The notes under the pieces: generated by a model
Databases searched by the model: none
What the model was told of the DNA's origin: nothing
Seen by the model: the letters and a program-made list of their open reading frames with translations, nothing else
Shown here: positions 18,000 to 26,907 of the stretch, piece after piece
How the letters are laid out: the number at the start of each line of letters is the position of its first letter
How positions within the stretch are numbered: the first letter of the stretch is position 1
Translations under genes and position numbers: made by a program
Origin: Larkinella knui
GTDB lineage: Bacteria; Bacteroidota; Bacteroidia; Cytophagales; Spirosomataceae
Direction of reading: 5' to 3'
Assembly (NCBI RefSeq): GCF_003858645.1
Contig: NZ_RQJP01000005.1
Span: 682,001-746,000 of the forward strand
Length of the DNA stretch: 64,000 nt

Positions 18000-19187
18000 T
18001 CACGCCGACCGGGACGAAGTCGCCGTGGCCCGAAATTGGGCCGGAGTCTGCCCCGTCAGCCGCTTGAAAGCCGTATGAAAAGCCGAGGTCGAATTGTAGC
18101 CCACGCGCTCCGCAATTTCGTCGATTTTAAGGTTGGTGGTTCCCGTATCCTGCAACAGCTGCCGGGCTTCACGGACGCGGTAGGTCGCCAGCAGATCGAA
18201 AAAGCTTTGCTCCAGCCGGTCGTTGAGCAGTTGGGAAAGGTGATGAGAAGACGTGCCGAGCAGTTGCGCCAGTTTGGGCAGAGAAAGATCGCTTTGGAGA
18301 TACGGTTTTTCATCTTCCATTAGCCGGGTAAGTTTTTGCAGAACCGCTTCTTCCACTTCTTCCGACAGCGTTGATTTCTCGTATTTTTTGCGGGCTGATG
18401 GAGGTTCGGGCTCCGGTTCCGGTTCTTCAACGAAGAAATCGGAACTGCGCATCACCAGAAAACTCGTGGTATAAATCAGCAGGGTGAGGTAACAGGCCAG
18501 AATGTAATCGCCCAGATCCTCATAGAATTGGGGTTTGATAAAGATCCCCAGAATGGGAAAAGATAAATTCAGCAGCACCAGGTTTCGGAGTTGGCCCAGG
18601 TGGTTGGGGGCTGGTTTCAAAAGCGAAAGCCCCCGTCGGCGAAATGCTTTGCGAATTTCGAGAAAAGACAGAAACGCATAGATCGCGCAACTCAGCAGCG
18701 TTATTTCACTGACGTAATCCCGCAGGTTCGTAAAATCTTCCGGCAGGTATTCGTCACTTTCTATATAAGATAGTTCGGGGTGATACGAATGAAGGTAAGA
18801 GTTGTATTTGAACTCGATGGGTTGATAGAACCAGGTGATGGAGTTGAGGGTCCAGATAACCGTAGGTATCAGGTGCCACAGCCAGCGCCTGGGCAGCCGT
18901 TTGTGGAGCCGGGCGTAGAAAAAGAAAAAATACAGCGGGCCTAGTGTAAAATTGACGGGCTCTGAAAAGTCGATCAGCCAGAGCACCTGAAACATGTAAT
19001 TGGTGTAGCACAGGAAAATTTCGGCAATGATGGCCGCCAGACCCAGCATAAACCAGCCGATGCACCGGTTTGAAACGACCCGCCCCCGTTCGCCCGTCAA
19101 AAAAAAGATGCCGAGAAATAGTCCCTGAGCAACGCCCAGCAAAATAATCAGAGCAAACAAATCGAGGTGAACCGGCAGTGTCTTCAT
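18000..19187 (-). CDS. AraC family regulator with seven-helix membrane domain
   Basis: 395 residues. The first ~230 residues hold about seven hydrophobic segments starting LFALIILLGVAQGLFLGIFF; an acidic Pro-Glu repeat linker (EEPEPEPEPP) follows; the last ~110 residues are an AraC-type double helix-turn-helix with LDEIA..VGYNS.S.F...FK..TG.TP..FR. This membrane-AraC layout is frequent in Bacteroidota. It lies 75 bp upstream of the acyltransferase on the same strand, so it may control the acyltransferase and PQQ dehydrogenase; that is an inference from position. Confidence 0.88.
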   Translation of the reverse strand: MKTLPVHLDLFALIILLGVAQGLFLGIFFLTGERGRVVSNRCIGWFMLGLAAIIAEIFLCYTNYMFQVLWLIDFSEPVNFTLGPLYFFFFYARLHKRLPRRWLWHLIPTVIWTLNSITWFYQPIEFKYNSYLHSYHPELSYIESDEYLPEDFTNLRDYVSEITLLSCAIYAFLSFLEIRKAFRRRGLSLLKPAPNHLGQLRNLVLLNLSFPILGIFIKPQFYEDLGDYILACYLTLLIYTTSFLVMRSSDFFVEEPEPEPEPPSARKKYEKSTLSEEVEEAVLQKLTRLMEDEKPYLQSDLSLPKLAQLLGTSSHHLSQLLNDRLEQSFFDLLATYRVREARQLLQDTGTTNLKIDEIAERVGYNSTSAFHTAFKRLTGQTPAQFRATATSSRSA

Positions 19188-19215
19188 AGGCGCAGCAATG
19201 CGACTGTAAGATACA

Positions 19216-19255
19216 AAAAAGTAAGACCCGCACGGTTTCGAAAACCGTGCGGGTC
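19216..19255 (-). terminator. Terminator of sppA
   Basis: On the minus strand, GACCCGCACGGTTT pairs perfectly with AAACCGTGCGGGTC and is followed by CTTACTTTTTTG. It lies downstream of sppA, before the AraC gene. Confidence 0.75.
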
Positions 19256-19257
19256 AC

Positions 19258-19324
19258 GTACCCACGGACTTTAGTCCGTGAATAGTATATATACAACGCT
19301 CACGGACTTTAGTCCGTGGGTACT
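19258..19324. repeat. Paired palindromes, family B (CACGGACTTTAGTCCGTG)
   Basis: Two copies of the near-palindrome CACGGACTTTAGTCCGTG (19263-19280 and 19301-19318) are arranged head to head, bounded outside by GTACC and GGTAC, with an A+T-rich spacer TATATATAC between them. The right copy abuts the sppA stop codon. A decayed copy of the same composite lies at 35786-35858, which makes it a dispersed element. Confidence 0.85.
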
Positions 19325-21086
19325 ATTTAATATCCAGTCCAAACGGCATCCGGGCCTGAACCCCTTCCATCCGCTTCAACGATTTAAGGTATTTGACATA
19401 CGGCGCCAGTTCGCCCAGGTTGGCCTGTAGGCGTTCTTCTTCGTCGCCGGTGAATGATTTGAACAGTTGCTCAAATGCATTCTTCTTTTCGGGCGTATAG
19501 CGGACGCGGTAATCGCCTTCCTGCAGCTTGGCGGCTTTTGCGGCCAGTTTAATGGCGGTATCCAAACCGCCCAGTTCATCGACCAGTCCGTTCGCTTTGG
19601 CCTGAACGCCCGACCAAACGCGCCCCGAAGCCAGTGCTTTCAGGCTATCGACCGGAATTTTGCGGCCTTGTGCGGCTTTGCTCGTAAAAATCTCGTAGCC
19701 CCGGTTGACGCTTTGTTGCAGCACATTTTTCTCAAACGGGCTCATTTCACGGGTAAACGACGGGAAATCGGAATACGTGTTGGTAACGACCCGGTCGTAG
19801 GTAATGCCTAATTTGTCTTTGAAGAAGCCTTCGGTATTGAAGAGCATCCCGAAAATACCGATCGAGCCGGTGATGGTATTGGGTTCGGCCACGATTTGCC
19901 GGGCACCCATCGCCAGGTAATAACCACCCGATGCCGCATAATCGGACATGGAGGCAATGACGGGTTTAACTTTGTTGGCCAGTACCACTTCACGCCACAT
20001 TACATCCGACGCCAGGGCGCTGCCCCCCGGCGAATTGACCCGGATCACGATGGCTTTTACTTTTTCGTCCAGACGGGCCTTGCGGATCTGCTCGGCCACG
20101 CGATCGGACGCGATGTTGTCGTCGTCTTTGCCGCTGACAATCTCCCCATCCGTTACGATGACGGCAATGCGGTTTTTGATATTTCCTTCTTCGGTGTATT
20201 TCTTGGCGTTTTCGTACTTGCCGAGCGTGATGAAGTCGATTTTCTTCTTTTCATCGATTTTCAACGACTTCCGCATGTCGGTTTCCACCTCGTCATAATA
20301 TGCCACTTTCGTAACCAGTTTAGCCCGAAGAGCGTCACCAGCGGTTTGGATAGACAGGTCGTCGGCCAGTTTTTTCAGTTCCGGAACCTGCAAACCCCGG
20401 CTTTGGGCCACACTGACCAGAAAGTGATTGTTGATGGAATTCAGGAAAGAAGTGGTTTGCTTTTTGTTGGCCTCGCTCATATCCTCCCGGATGAACGGTT
20501 CAACCGCACTCTTGAATTCGCCAACCCGGAAAATCAATGGTTCAATTTTCAGTTTGTCGAACGTGCCTTTAAAGAACGTGTACTCGGCATCGAGACCGTT
20601 CCACTCCAGGGCTCCGGCGGGATTCAGGTAAATATTGTCGGCAACGGACGCAATGTAATAGCCTTTTTCGGTCATCACTTCGCCGTAAGCCACTACGAAT
20701 TTTTTCGATTTCTTGAAGTCGATCAGCGCATTCCGGATTTCTTCGAGCGAGGCCCAGCCGGTTTGCGGATATTCCGTCTGAACATAAACGCCTTTGATGT
20801 TCGGATCGAGTTTGGCATTGGCCAACGCCTGTTTCAGATCAATCAGGCCAATAACGTCGCCCGACGAATTGAGGGGACCAAATCCGGCGAACGGGTTTTC
20901 GACGCCAATTTCACGAATGGGACTGTTCAGGTTAAGTTTCAAAACCGAATTTTCCTTAACGGCCACTTCATCACCGGATGCCGCCGAAAGGACCGAACCA
21001 ACGGCCAGCAACATCAGGAAAGCCACGAAGGAAAAGAGCATTAAGCCAACGATGGTTGCAAAAACGTACTTAAAAAACTGACGCAT
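19323..21086 (-). CDS. sppA: Signal peptide peptidase SppA, 67K type
   Basis: 587 residues, with an N-terminal membrane anchor at about 7-35. It digests cleaved signal peptides in the inner membrane, facing the periplasm. The two-domain 67K form is complete: the general-base Lys192 is in GEFKSAVEPFIREDMS, and nucleophile Ser386 is in SDYAASGGYYLAMGA; INSPGGSA-type residues at 351-358 (NSPGGSAL) form the oxyanion region. It follows the pyrophosphatase gene on the same strand, but a terminator in between makes it likely to have its own promoter. Confidence 0.95.
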   Translation of the reverse strand: MRQFFKYVFATIVGLMLFSFVAFLMLLAVGSVLSAASGDEVAVKENSVLKLNLNSPIREIGVENPFAGFGPLNSSGDVIGLIDLKQALANAKLDPNIKGVYVQTEYPQTGWASLEEIRNALIDFKKSKKFVVAYGEVMTEKGYYIASVADNIYLNPAGALEWNGLDAEYTFFKGTFDKLKIEPLIFRVGEFKSAVEPFIREDMSEANKKQTTSFLNSINNHFLVSVAQSRGLQVPELKKLADDLSIQTAGDALRAKLVTKVAYYDEVETDMRKSLKIDEKKKIDFITLGKYENAKKYTEEGNIKNRIAVIVTDGEIVSGKDDDNIASDRVAEQIRKARLDEKVKAIVIRVNSPGGSALASDVMWREVVLANKVKPVIASMSDYAASGGYYLAMGARQIVAEPNTITGSIGIFGMLFNTEGFFKDKLGITYDRVVTNTYSDFPSFTREMSPFEKNVLQQSVNRGYEIFTSKAAQGRKIPVDSLKALASGRVWSGVQAKANGLVDELGGLDTAIKLAAKAAKLQEGDYRVRYTPEKKNAFEQLFKSFTGDEEERLQANLGELAPYVKYLKSLKRMEGVQARMPFGLDIK

Positions 21087-21177
21087 ATTTTCTATCGACG
21101 AATAACGGTTTACTGAGTTATGAATTTAAGATAGGTGAAAGATATTGATTTCAAACCCGGTTAGTTAACAAAAATAA

Positions 21178-21202
21178 AAAGGAGACGGCTCCCCATCTCC
21201 TT
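21178..21202 (-). terminator. Terminator between ppa and sppA
   Basis: On the minus strand, AAGGAGA pairs with TCTCCTT around GGGGAGCCG-containing bases, and TTTTTATTTTTG follows. It would end the pyrophosphatase transcript. Confidence 0.7.
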
Positions 21203-21309
21203 ACTTTATGTTGAATGTAGATATTTGAGGAGGAAAGGAAAAAAGAGCGGAAGGGAGGAAAGCTCCAAAAAATAGCCCTCATTTTCCGGTCTCTTTTTTC
21301 CGGTTTTCC

Positions 21310-21930
21310 TTACCGGGCCTGATTACGGATCAGCAGCCAATAATCTTCAATGGACCGGCGAATGACTTCGTGAGCTTCCTGCCGACCATAGACGTTGACA
21401 ATTTCACAGGTCATCGGTTCGCCGGGTAAGTTCTTGTACGTCAGAAAGTAATGCTTCAGTCGTTGCACGACGCTGTCGGGGAGCTGGCTTAGATCTTCGT
21501 AGCCTTTATACATTCCATCGCCTTTCAGAATGGCAATGATTTTATCGTCGGCTTCTCCTTTATCCAGCAACCGGAAGCCGCCGATGGGAATGGCTTGCAG
21601 AATGATGTTTCCGTGCGTAATGGCGTGCTCACTCAGCACGCAGATGTCGATCGGGTCACCGTCGCCTTTTTCAATTTCGCGTCCTGAGCGTTCGCGGGCC
21701 AGCGAAGCCACCTGTTCGTCGCAATACGTCATCGGAATGAATCCGTATAAGGCCGGAACGATGTTGGAATATTTCTGCGGCCGGTCGATTTTCAAATACC
21801 CCGTTTCTTTATCAACTTCATACTTCACCGTATCGGTCGGTACAATTTCGATGAAAGCCGTTACTTGTTCCGGTGCGTTTTCACCGATTGGGATCCCATG
21901 CCAGGGATGTGCTTTAAATTGGTTGTTCAT
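21310..21930 (-). CDS. ppa: Inorganic pyrophosphatase, family I
   Basis: 206 residues, close to the usual bacterial length. It hydrolyses pyrophosphate made by biosynthetic reactions in the cytoplasm. Visible active-site parts are KYEVDKETG, YGFIPMTYCD, the metal-binding KGDGDPIDICVL with its aspartates, and LKGDGMYKGYEDL. Start at 21930 gives the expected MNNQFKAHPWHGI N-terminus. Confidence 0.95.
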   Translation of the reverse strand: MNNQFKAHPWHGIPIGENAPEQVTAFIEIVPTDTVKYEVDKETGYLKIDRPQKYSNIVPALYGFIPMTYCDEQVASLARERSGREIEKGDGDPIDICVLSEHAITHGNIILQAIPIGGFRLLDKGEADDKIIAILKGDGMYKGYEDLSQLPDSVVQRLKHYFLTYKNLPGEPMTCEIVNVYGRQEAHEVIRRSIEDYWLLIRNQAR

Positions 21931-22015
21931 GTTTTATAGTCGAGTAACTAAATGCGGTTGGGTGGTTAAATGGCTGGATGGTTAAAAATGGTTGAATGGC
22001 TATTTAATCATCTTT

Positions 22016-22990
22016 TCAATTCAACCCGCCAGTTTTTTCAGCAATTAAATAATCACCGGTTTTGGTAGTGGACTGCCGTACCAGCATTTCCCCCAAAAAA
22101 CCCGCCAAAAATAACTGAACGCCCAGAATAATTGCCACTAAGGCCAGAAAAAACAGCGGATTGTCCGTGACGTTGCGATACTTCAAATGCTTCGCAATAT
22201 TGTACAGTTTTTCGCCGATGAGGTAGATGGTAATAAGTGTTCCGACAAAAAACGAAAGCGATCCGAAGGTGCCAAAAAAGTGCATGGGCCGCCGACTGAA
22301 TTTTTGTACAAACGCAATCACCAGCAAATCCAGGAAGCCGTTGATGAACCGATCGAGCCCGAATTTGGTGGTTCCGTATTTGCGGGCCTGGTGTTGCACG
22401 ACCTTCTCGCCAATTTTTGAAAAACCGTTCCATTTGGCCACAATTGGCAGATTTCGGTGCATCTCGCCGTACAAATTCATGGATTTGACAACGGCCTGAC
22501 GGTAAGCTTTGATACCGGAATTGAAATCATGCAGGTGGACGCCGGAAACCCAGCGGGATACGGCATTGAAAAATTTGGTCGGTATGGTTTTGGTCAACGG
22601 GTCGTAGCGCTTCTGTTTCCAGCCCGAAACCAGGTCGTACCCTTCGACGGTAATCATGCGGTATAATTCCGGGATTTCGTCGGGACTATCCTGCAAATCG
22701 GCGTCCAGCGTAATGACAACCTGACCCCGCGAAGCCTGGAACCCGGTTTGGAGGGCCGCTGTTTTGCCATAATTGCGCGTAAACCGGATCCCCCGAACGT
22801 TCGGATTGCGTTCCGAAAGCCGGGAAATGACCTCCCAGGAGCGGTCGGTACTGCCGTCATCGATAAACAGGATTTCGTATAAATACCCTTGTTCCGTCAT
22901 CACCCGCACAATCCAGTCGTGCAGTTCGGGTAACGACTCATCTTCGTTGTAAAGCGGAATAACGACGGAAAGTTGGAGTTTATCAGTCAT
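22016..22990 (-). CDS. Glycosyltransferase family 2, polyprenyl-phosphate type (ArnC/GtrB/DPM1-like)
   Basis: 324 residues from ATG at 22990 (an ATG three codons upstream is possible). The N-terminal GT-A domain has VVIPLYNEDESLPEL, DDGSTDRSWEVI and the metal-binding DADLQDSPDEI. Two transmembrane helices near the C-terminus (about 230-255 and 275-300) give the ArnC/GtrB layout. Such enzymes load a sugar onto undecaprenyl phosphate at the inner face of the membrane for later transfer by GT-C enzymes. Two GT-C-like genes exist at 6.7-9.3 kb but are not adjacent. Confidence 0.92.
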   Translation of the reverse strand: MTDKLQLSVVIPLYNEDESLPELHDWIVRVMTEQGYLYEILFIDDGSTDRSWEVISRLSERNPNVRGIRFTRNYGKTAALQTGFQASRGQVVITLDADLQDSPDEIPELYRMITVEGYDLVSGWKQKRYDPLTKTIPTKFFNAVSRWVSGVHLHDFNSGIKAYRQAVVKSMNLYGEMHRNLPIVAKWNGFSKIGEKVVQHQARKYGTTKFGLDRFINGFLDLLVIAFVQKFSRRPMHFFGTFGSLSFFVGTLITIYLIGEKLYNIAKHLKYRNVTDNPLFFLALVAIILGVQLFLAGFLGEMLVRQSTTKTGDYLIAEKTGGLN

Positions 22991-23096
22991 AAAATACATT
23001 CTAAACCCGGGAGAGCTGGTAATGGATCGATTCGTTATGGATGGAAACCAACCACGCCCGCTGTTTAGTATCGATGCTTCAAAGGTCGGAAGGATT

Positions 23097-23795
23097 TTAG
23101 AAATTCAGATAAAAAGGTTGTAATAAGTGATGGAATGATTCGGTATACGTTTTTCCGTCGGCTTCAAAAATGGCCAGTTCGTCGGTTTCCGGGTTAGCCG
23201 GAGCATCGAAAACAAAACCCACAATGGTCCGAAAAACCGGTTTCAAGGCATGATGCCGAAGATTCAGTTGTCGGAAAGGCCGCAAACCGGCTTGTTCGGC
23301 CACGATACTTAATCGGTTCATTTCGAAAGGCGGCAGCAAAACCCAGAACTGCCCATCCGGGTTTAACAAGCGGACTACACTGGCAATCAACTCTTCAAAA
23401 GGCAGTTCGTCGTTGTGCAAAGCCCGGTTGACGGCTTGGTTGGGTGACCGCAAATGGTTGGTGTAAAAAGGCGGATTGGAGACAATTCGGGTATAGGGTT
23501 CGGCGGAAAAGGTTTGAATACGCCCTTTGATTACCCTCACCCGCTCGGAGTAGGGGCTGTTAGTCACATTTTCAATCGCCTGTAAAACGGCCTCTTCGTC
23601 AGTTTCGACGGCGTCGATCCGGGCGGTCGGATTTCGTTGGGCTGCCATCAGCGTCAGCAAGCCCGTTCCCGTTCCAATATCGAGCAATCGCCCCGCGAGT
23701 CCCAGGTCGGCATAAGCCCCCAGCACGCACGAATCCGTGCAGACTTTCATGGCGGTCCGGTTCTGGTGGATGGTAAATTGTTTAAAGCGAAACAA
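23097..23795 (-). CDS. trmN6: tRNA1(Val) (adenine(37)-N6)-methyltransferase
   Basis: 232 residues. The class I SAM fold shows LDIGTGTGLLTLMAAQRN for SAM binding and the N6-adenine catalytic motif SNPPFYTNHLRS. It modifies A37 of tRNA1(Val). The start is the TTG at 23795, because the family-conserved N-terminal FRFKQFTIHQNRTAMKVCTD begins right there and no ATG lies upstream in frame before the stop. Confidence 0.9.
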   Translation of the reverse strand: MFRFKQFTIHQNRTAMKVCTDSCVLGAYADLGLAGRLLDIGTGTGLLTLMAAQRNPTARIDAVETDEEAVLQAIENVTNSPYSERVRVIKGRIQTFSAEPYTRIVSNPPFYTNHLRSPNQAVNRALHNDELPFEELIASVVRLLNPDGQFWVLLPPFEMNRLSIVAEQAGLRPFRQLNLRHHALKPVFRTIVGFVFDAPANPETDELAIFEADGKTYTESFHHLLQPFYLNF

Positions 23796-23886
23796 GGTCA
23801 GTGAAGAGTGAAAAGTTAAAAATTAAAAGTAGTGAACGCGCCCGTCTGTCGTGTTAGTAGCCTATTTCTAACTTTTCAAATTTAAT

Positions 23887-24519
23887 TTATTTTCGGCCAA
23901 AGTCGGCGGGGTTTTCGCCCCAGTACTCGGTTTCCCATTTCAGGATTCGGTTCAAAAATACATTGGCTTTCAGCCAGTTTTCGGCCCGGTCGATCAGTTC
24001 GAACAGGTGAGCATTCCGGGGTGTTTCCGCCAGTTTTGTATTGGCTTTCTTCTTTAACACCCAGCTTATGGCCGTCCGCGAGTCGGAGTAAATGGGCAGA
24101 TTGCTGTCGCGTTGTTTTAGCCACGCCAGAGCGTGAACAATGGCCAGAAACTCCCCGATGTTGTTGGTGCCATCGGGATGCGGGCCCTGGTGGAAAAGCA
24201 ATTGTTTCGTCGTGGTATGGACGCCCTGGTATTCCATGTCGCCCGTTGCCGTGTTCCAGGCGGCATCCACGGAAATACTATCCGCGATGGGTTTACCCAC
24301 AAAAAGTTTCTCGGCTTTGCCGTCGGTGCCCGGCCCTTTGCCCTGCAAATGCACATGCGGTTTTTCGCCCAATGCTTTTTCAGCTACCGTACGGCTTTCG
24401 AAGGATTTGTACAGCGCACCGGGAAAATTCTGGATCTGTTCCTGACAAGCGTCCCAGGTGTCGTATACTCCTTTCTGTCGCCCTTTCCAGACAACGTAGT
24501 ATTTGGGCGATTTCGCCAT
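23887..24519 (-). CDS. Viroplasmin-domain ribonuclease H
   Basis: 210 residues from ATG at 24519. The N-terminal ~50 residues (KYYVVWKGRQKGVYDTWDAC... with SFESRTVAEKAL) are the small caulimovirus viroplasmin / RNase H N-terminal RNA-DNA hybrid-binding domain. The C-terminal RNase HI domain keeps the acidic residues: SVDAAWN, IGEFLAIVHAL and IYSDSRTAISWV. It cleaves RNA in RNA-DNA hybrids. The two-domain form is common in Bacteroidota. Confidence 0.9.
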   Translation of the reverse strand: MAKSPKYYVVWKGRQKGVYDTWDACQEQIQNFPGALYKSFESRTVAEKALGEKPHVHLQGKGPGTDGKAEKLFVGKPIADSISVDAAWNTATGDMEYQGVHTTTKQLLFHQGPHPDGTNNIGEFLAIVHALAWLKQRDSNLPIYSDSRTAISWVLKKKANTKLAETPRNAHLFELIDRAENWLKANVFLNRILKWETEYWGENPADFGRK

Positions 24520-24705
24520 TTTGAGTCGTATCAATAAAGCAACAAAGATACGAATTAGGCCGCATGTGCGCTAAAGGCATTTTCGTTGCCCGGAAAAGCA
24601 ACCGGATTAATGCCTTAATGTTCAGGATTGAGACCTACCTATCGAATGATTTTGGGGCCATTGAGTAAGAAAATTGGATTTTTCTGTACGGTGACGCAAC
24701 TAAAA

Positions 24706-24736
24706 TTGTCTATAGGTCGTAAGTACCACAATTTTG
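24706..24736 (+). promoter_or_regulatory. Candidate Bacteroidota-type promoter
   Basis: TTG at 24706-24708 and CAATTTTG at 24729-24736 are 20 bases apart. The second element matches the Bacteroidota -7 consensus TAnnTTTG at all but the first fixed position. The start codon of the zinc-ribbon protein is 34 bases downstream. One mismatch leaves this tentative. Confidence 0.35.
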
Positions 24737-24769
24737 TAAGCTATCAAGTCCACACATCACCCGTAACTA

Positions 24770-25066
24770 TTGATGATAATCTTGGTTTATTCACTACTTA
24801 GTTTATTTGTTGTTTATGGCATTCTACTGCTTGGAATCGTTTTTAAGACGCAAAAAGTCTGCGAATGCAGCCATTGTCGGACAGCCATGCATCTGGAAAG
24901 AACGAACCGACCACTATACGTTAGACGACTTTATGATTACCTTCCCCTCAAGTATTTTCGTTGCCGACGCTGTCATCGTACCTTCTATCTGCACAAAAAT
25001 ACCCCGGATTCGGAACCGGAGAGTATGAAGGAAACGACTCCCAAGCCCAAAACTTCCTATACCTGA
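24770..25066 (+). CDS. Small membrane-anchored zinc-ribbon protein
   Basis: 98 residues; Met1 or Met2 may be the start. Residues 3-26 form one transmembrane helix (IILVYSLLSLFVVYGILLLG). The rest is cytoplasmic-type and contains CECSHC and CRRC, four spaced cysteines that could bind one zinc, surrounded by basic residues (RPLYVRRLYDYLPLKYFRCRRCHR). Its DNA is A+T-richer than flanking genes. No family was recognised. Confidence 0.65.
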   Translation: MMIILVYSLLSLFVVYGILLLGIVFKTQKVCECSHCRTAMHLERTNRPLYVRRLYDYLPLKYFRCRRCHRTFYLHKNTPDSEPESMKETTPKPKTSYT

Positions 25067-25138
25067 AAAGCATACTCCCGTGATCTGCCGCCCGAAACTG
25101 GCGGCAGATTAGTAAACCGTTTTTTCGATCATTCGATT

Positions 25139-25330
25139 TTACAGGGTCGGATTTTCCTGTAGTTGCCCGCGGATAAGGCGCAGTTTCCGGTTTAAATCCC
25201 GAAGTTCACTCTGGTATTTCTGGTAGGTGGCCGGATCGTTGCTTTTGAGCGTGTCGTTGTGGCTGTAGTGGAGTAACAAGGCATTCCGGCGGGCGCTCAG
25301 CCGCTGGTAAAGTTCGCTGGTAAGGTTCAT
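25139..25330 (-). CDS. Small hypothetical helical protein
   Basis: 63 residues from ATG at 25330 (MNLTSELYQRLSARRNALLL). Almost entirely charged alpha-helix with heptad-like spacing (YQKYQSELRDLNRKLRLIRG), suggesting a short coiled coil. Not recognised. The longer frame to 25408 has no homology-like features. Confidence 0.55.
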   Translation of the reverse strand: MNLTSELYQRLSARRNALLLHYSHNDTLKSNDPATYQKYQSELRDLNRKLRLIRGQLQENPTL

Positions 25331-25534
25331 TGGTCTGTTGTTCTTAGGAATACTAATCAAGGATCTGCCGCGCATCCTTTGTAAACTACAACGTTCGTTT
25401 CGTGCCAAATAGCTTACCGTTCATCAGAAAAATTTTACGTTTATCATATACTCGTTCGCTAATAGGATTATATAAATAAAGAATAAAAGGCATCCTATTG
25501 GGGTTATCCGTGTTAAAAAGCAAGTTGATGTACT

Positions 25535-25568
25535 AAATAAAAAAAGCCGCTCGCATGGCGAACGGCTT
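25535..25568 (-). terminator. Terminator of murA
   Basis: On the minus strand, GCCGTTCGCC / GCGAGCGGC forms a GC-rich stem followed by TTTTTTTATTT, a standard rho-independent terminator 26 bases after the murA stop. Confidence 0.88.
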
Positions 25569-25593
25569 CCTGCAACCTTCTGGCGTATCGTGC

Positions 25594-26901
25594 TTATAAC
25601 CGCTCAATCTTTGCGCCAATGGCATTGAGACGTCCGTCGATGTTCTGATACCCCCGATCAATTTGCTCGATATTGTCGATGATGCTCTCTCCTCTGGCCG
25701 AAAGGGCGGCAATCAACAGGGCAACGCCGGCACGTATATCGGGTGACGACATCCGGATTCCCTTCAGTTGCTGCTGGCGGTTGAGGCCAATAACCGTAGC
25801 CCGGTGCGGATCACAGAGGATCATTTGGGCCCCCATTTCGATCAGTTTATCGACAAAAAATAACCGGCTTTCAAACATTTTCTGGTGCACGAGCAAGGTT
25901 CCCTGCGCCTGAATGGCCGTTACGAGCACAATACTGAGCAAATCCGGCGTAAAACCCGGCCAGGGTGCATCGGAAACCGTCATCATACCGCCATCCAGAA
26001 AACTCTCGATCTGGTAATGCTCCTGAGCGGGTACGAAAATGTCATCGCCCCGAAAGTCCATTTTGATGCCCAGCCGTTTGAATACGTCCGGAATGATGCC
26101 CAACTGCGGTATCTGGCAATTTTTAATGGTAATTTCTGACTGCGTCATGGCGGCCAGACCAATGAACGAACCGATCTCGATCATGTCGGGCAACATCGTA
26201 TGATCGGTTCCACCCAGTTTGTCCACGCCTTCGATGGTCAGCAAATTGGAGGAAATACCGCTGATTTTAGCGCCCATACGGTTCAGCATGGAACAAAGTT
26301 GCTGTAAATAGGGCTCACAGGCGGCATTGTAGATGGTGGTGGTTCCTTCGGCCAAAACGGCGGCCATCACCACATTCGCGGTGCCGGTTACCGATGCCTC
26401 GTCCAATAGCATGTACGTGCCTTTCAAGTGACTCGCATCGACATTGAACATTCCGCTTTCTTCAGAATCGAAATTGAACTTCGCGCCCAGTTTTTCAAAA
26501 CCCAGAAAGTGGGTGTCCAGCCGCCGACGGCCAATCTTGTCGCCACCCGGCCGTGGAATCCGGCCCGTTTTGAAGCGACCCAGCATGGGACCCAGCAACA
26601 TGACCGATCCGCGCAAAGCCGATGCTTTTTCACGGTAGTTGGCCGTGTCCAATACGGAAACATCAACCTGATCAGCCTGAAAACGGTAGGAGGAGTTGGA
26701 CAATTGTTCGACCTGAACGCCCAGATCGCCCAGTAATTCAATCAGTTTATTGACGTCGCGAATGTCAGGAATATTATGAATAGTGACCGGCTTGTCTGTC
26801 AGCAAAACCGCACAAAGAATCTGAAGCGCTTCATTTTTAGCGCCCTGCGGGCTGATTTCACCTTTTAAATGCTGATCACCGGCAATTCGGAAAGATGCCA
26901 T
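25594..26901 (-). CDS. murA: UDP-N-acetylglucosamine 1-carboxyvinyltransferase (Asp at the Cys115 position)
   Basis: 435 residues. It transfers enolpyruvate from PEP to UDP-GlcNAc, the first committed step of peptidoglycan synthesis. Conserved parts include GAKNEALQILCA (substrate-binding Lys-Asn), ALRGSVMLLGPMLGR and RPGGDKIGRRRLDTH. In E. coli the last motif reads PGGCTIG, with Cys115 as the catalytic acid and fosfomycin target; here residue 121 is Asp, coded by 26539-26541. Asp at this place is known from Mycobacterium and Chlamydia, where it gives intrinsic fosfomycin resistance. It follows the DUF4290 gene on the same strand, separated by an inverted repeat. Confidence 0.96.
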   Translation of the reverse strand: MASFRIAGDQHLKGEISPQGAKNEALQILCAVLLTDKPVTIHNIPDIRDVNKLIELLGDLGVQVEQLSNSSYRFQADQVDVSVLDTANYREKASALRGSVMLLGPMLGRFKTGRIPRPGGDKIGRRRLDTHFLGFEKLGAKFNFDSEESGMFNVDASHLKGTYMLLDEASVTGTANVVMAAVLAEGTTTIYNAACEPYLQQLCSMLNRMGAKISGISSNLLTIEGVDKLGGTDHTMLPDMIEIGSFIGLAAMTQSEITIKNCQIPQLGIIPDVFKRLGIKMDFRGDDIFVPAQEHYQIESFLDGGMMTVSDAPWPGFTPDLLSIVLVTAIQAQGTLLVHQKMFESRLFFVDKLIEMGAQMILCDPHRATVIGLNRQQQLKGIRMSSPDIRAGVALLIAALSARGESIIDNIEQIDRGYQNIDGRLNAIGAKIERL

Positions 26902-26907
26902 AAATTA

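Noticed and set aside
19225-19324. Cluster of short repeats as a CRISPR array
   Set aside because: The units are inverted, of different sequence and lack regular spacers; they are a terminator plus a paired palindrome.
19896-21044. Plus-strand open frame of 382 codons
   Set aside because: Antisense shadow of sppA, whose catalytic residues are all visible on the other strand.
21950-22005. Short direct repeats (TGGTTAAATGGCTGGATGGTTAAA) between ppa and the GT2 gene
   Set aside because: Low-complexity, irregular unit length; no sign of function.
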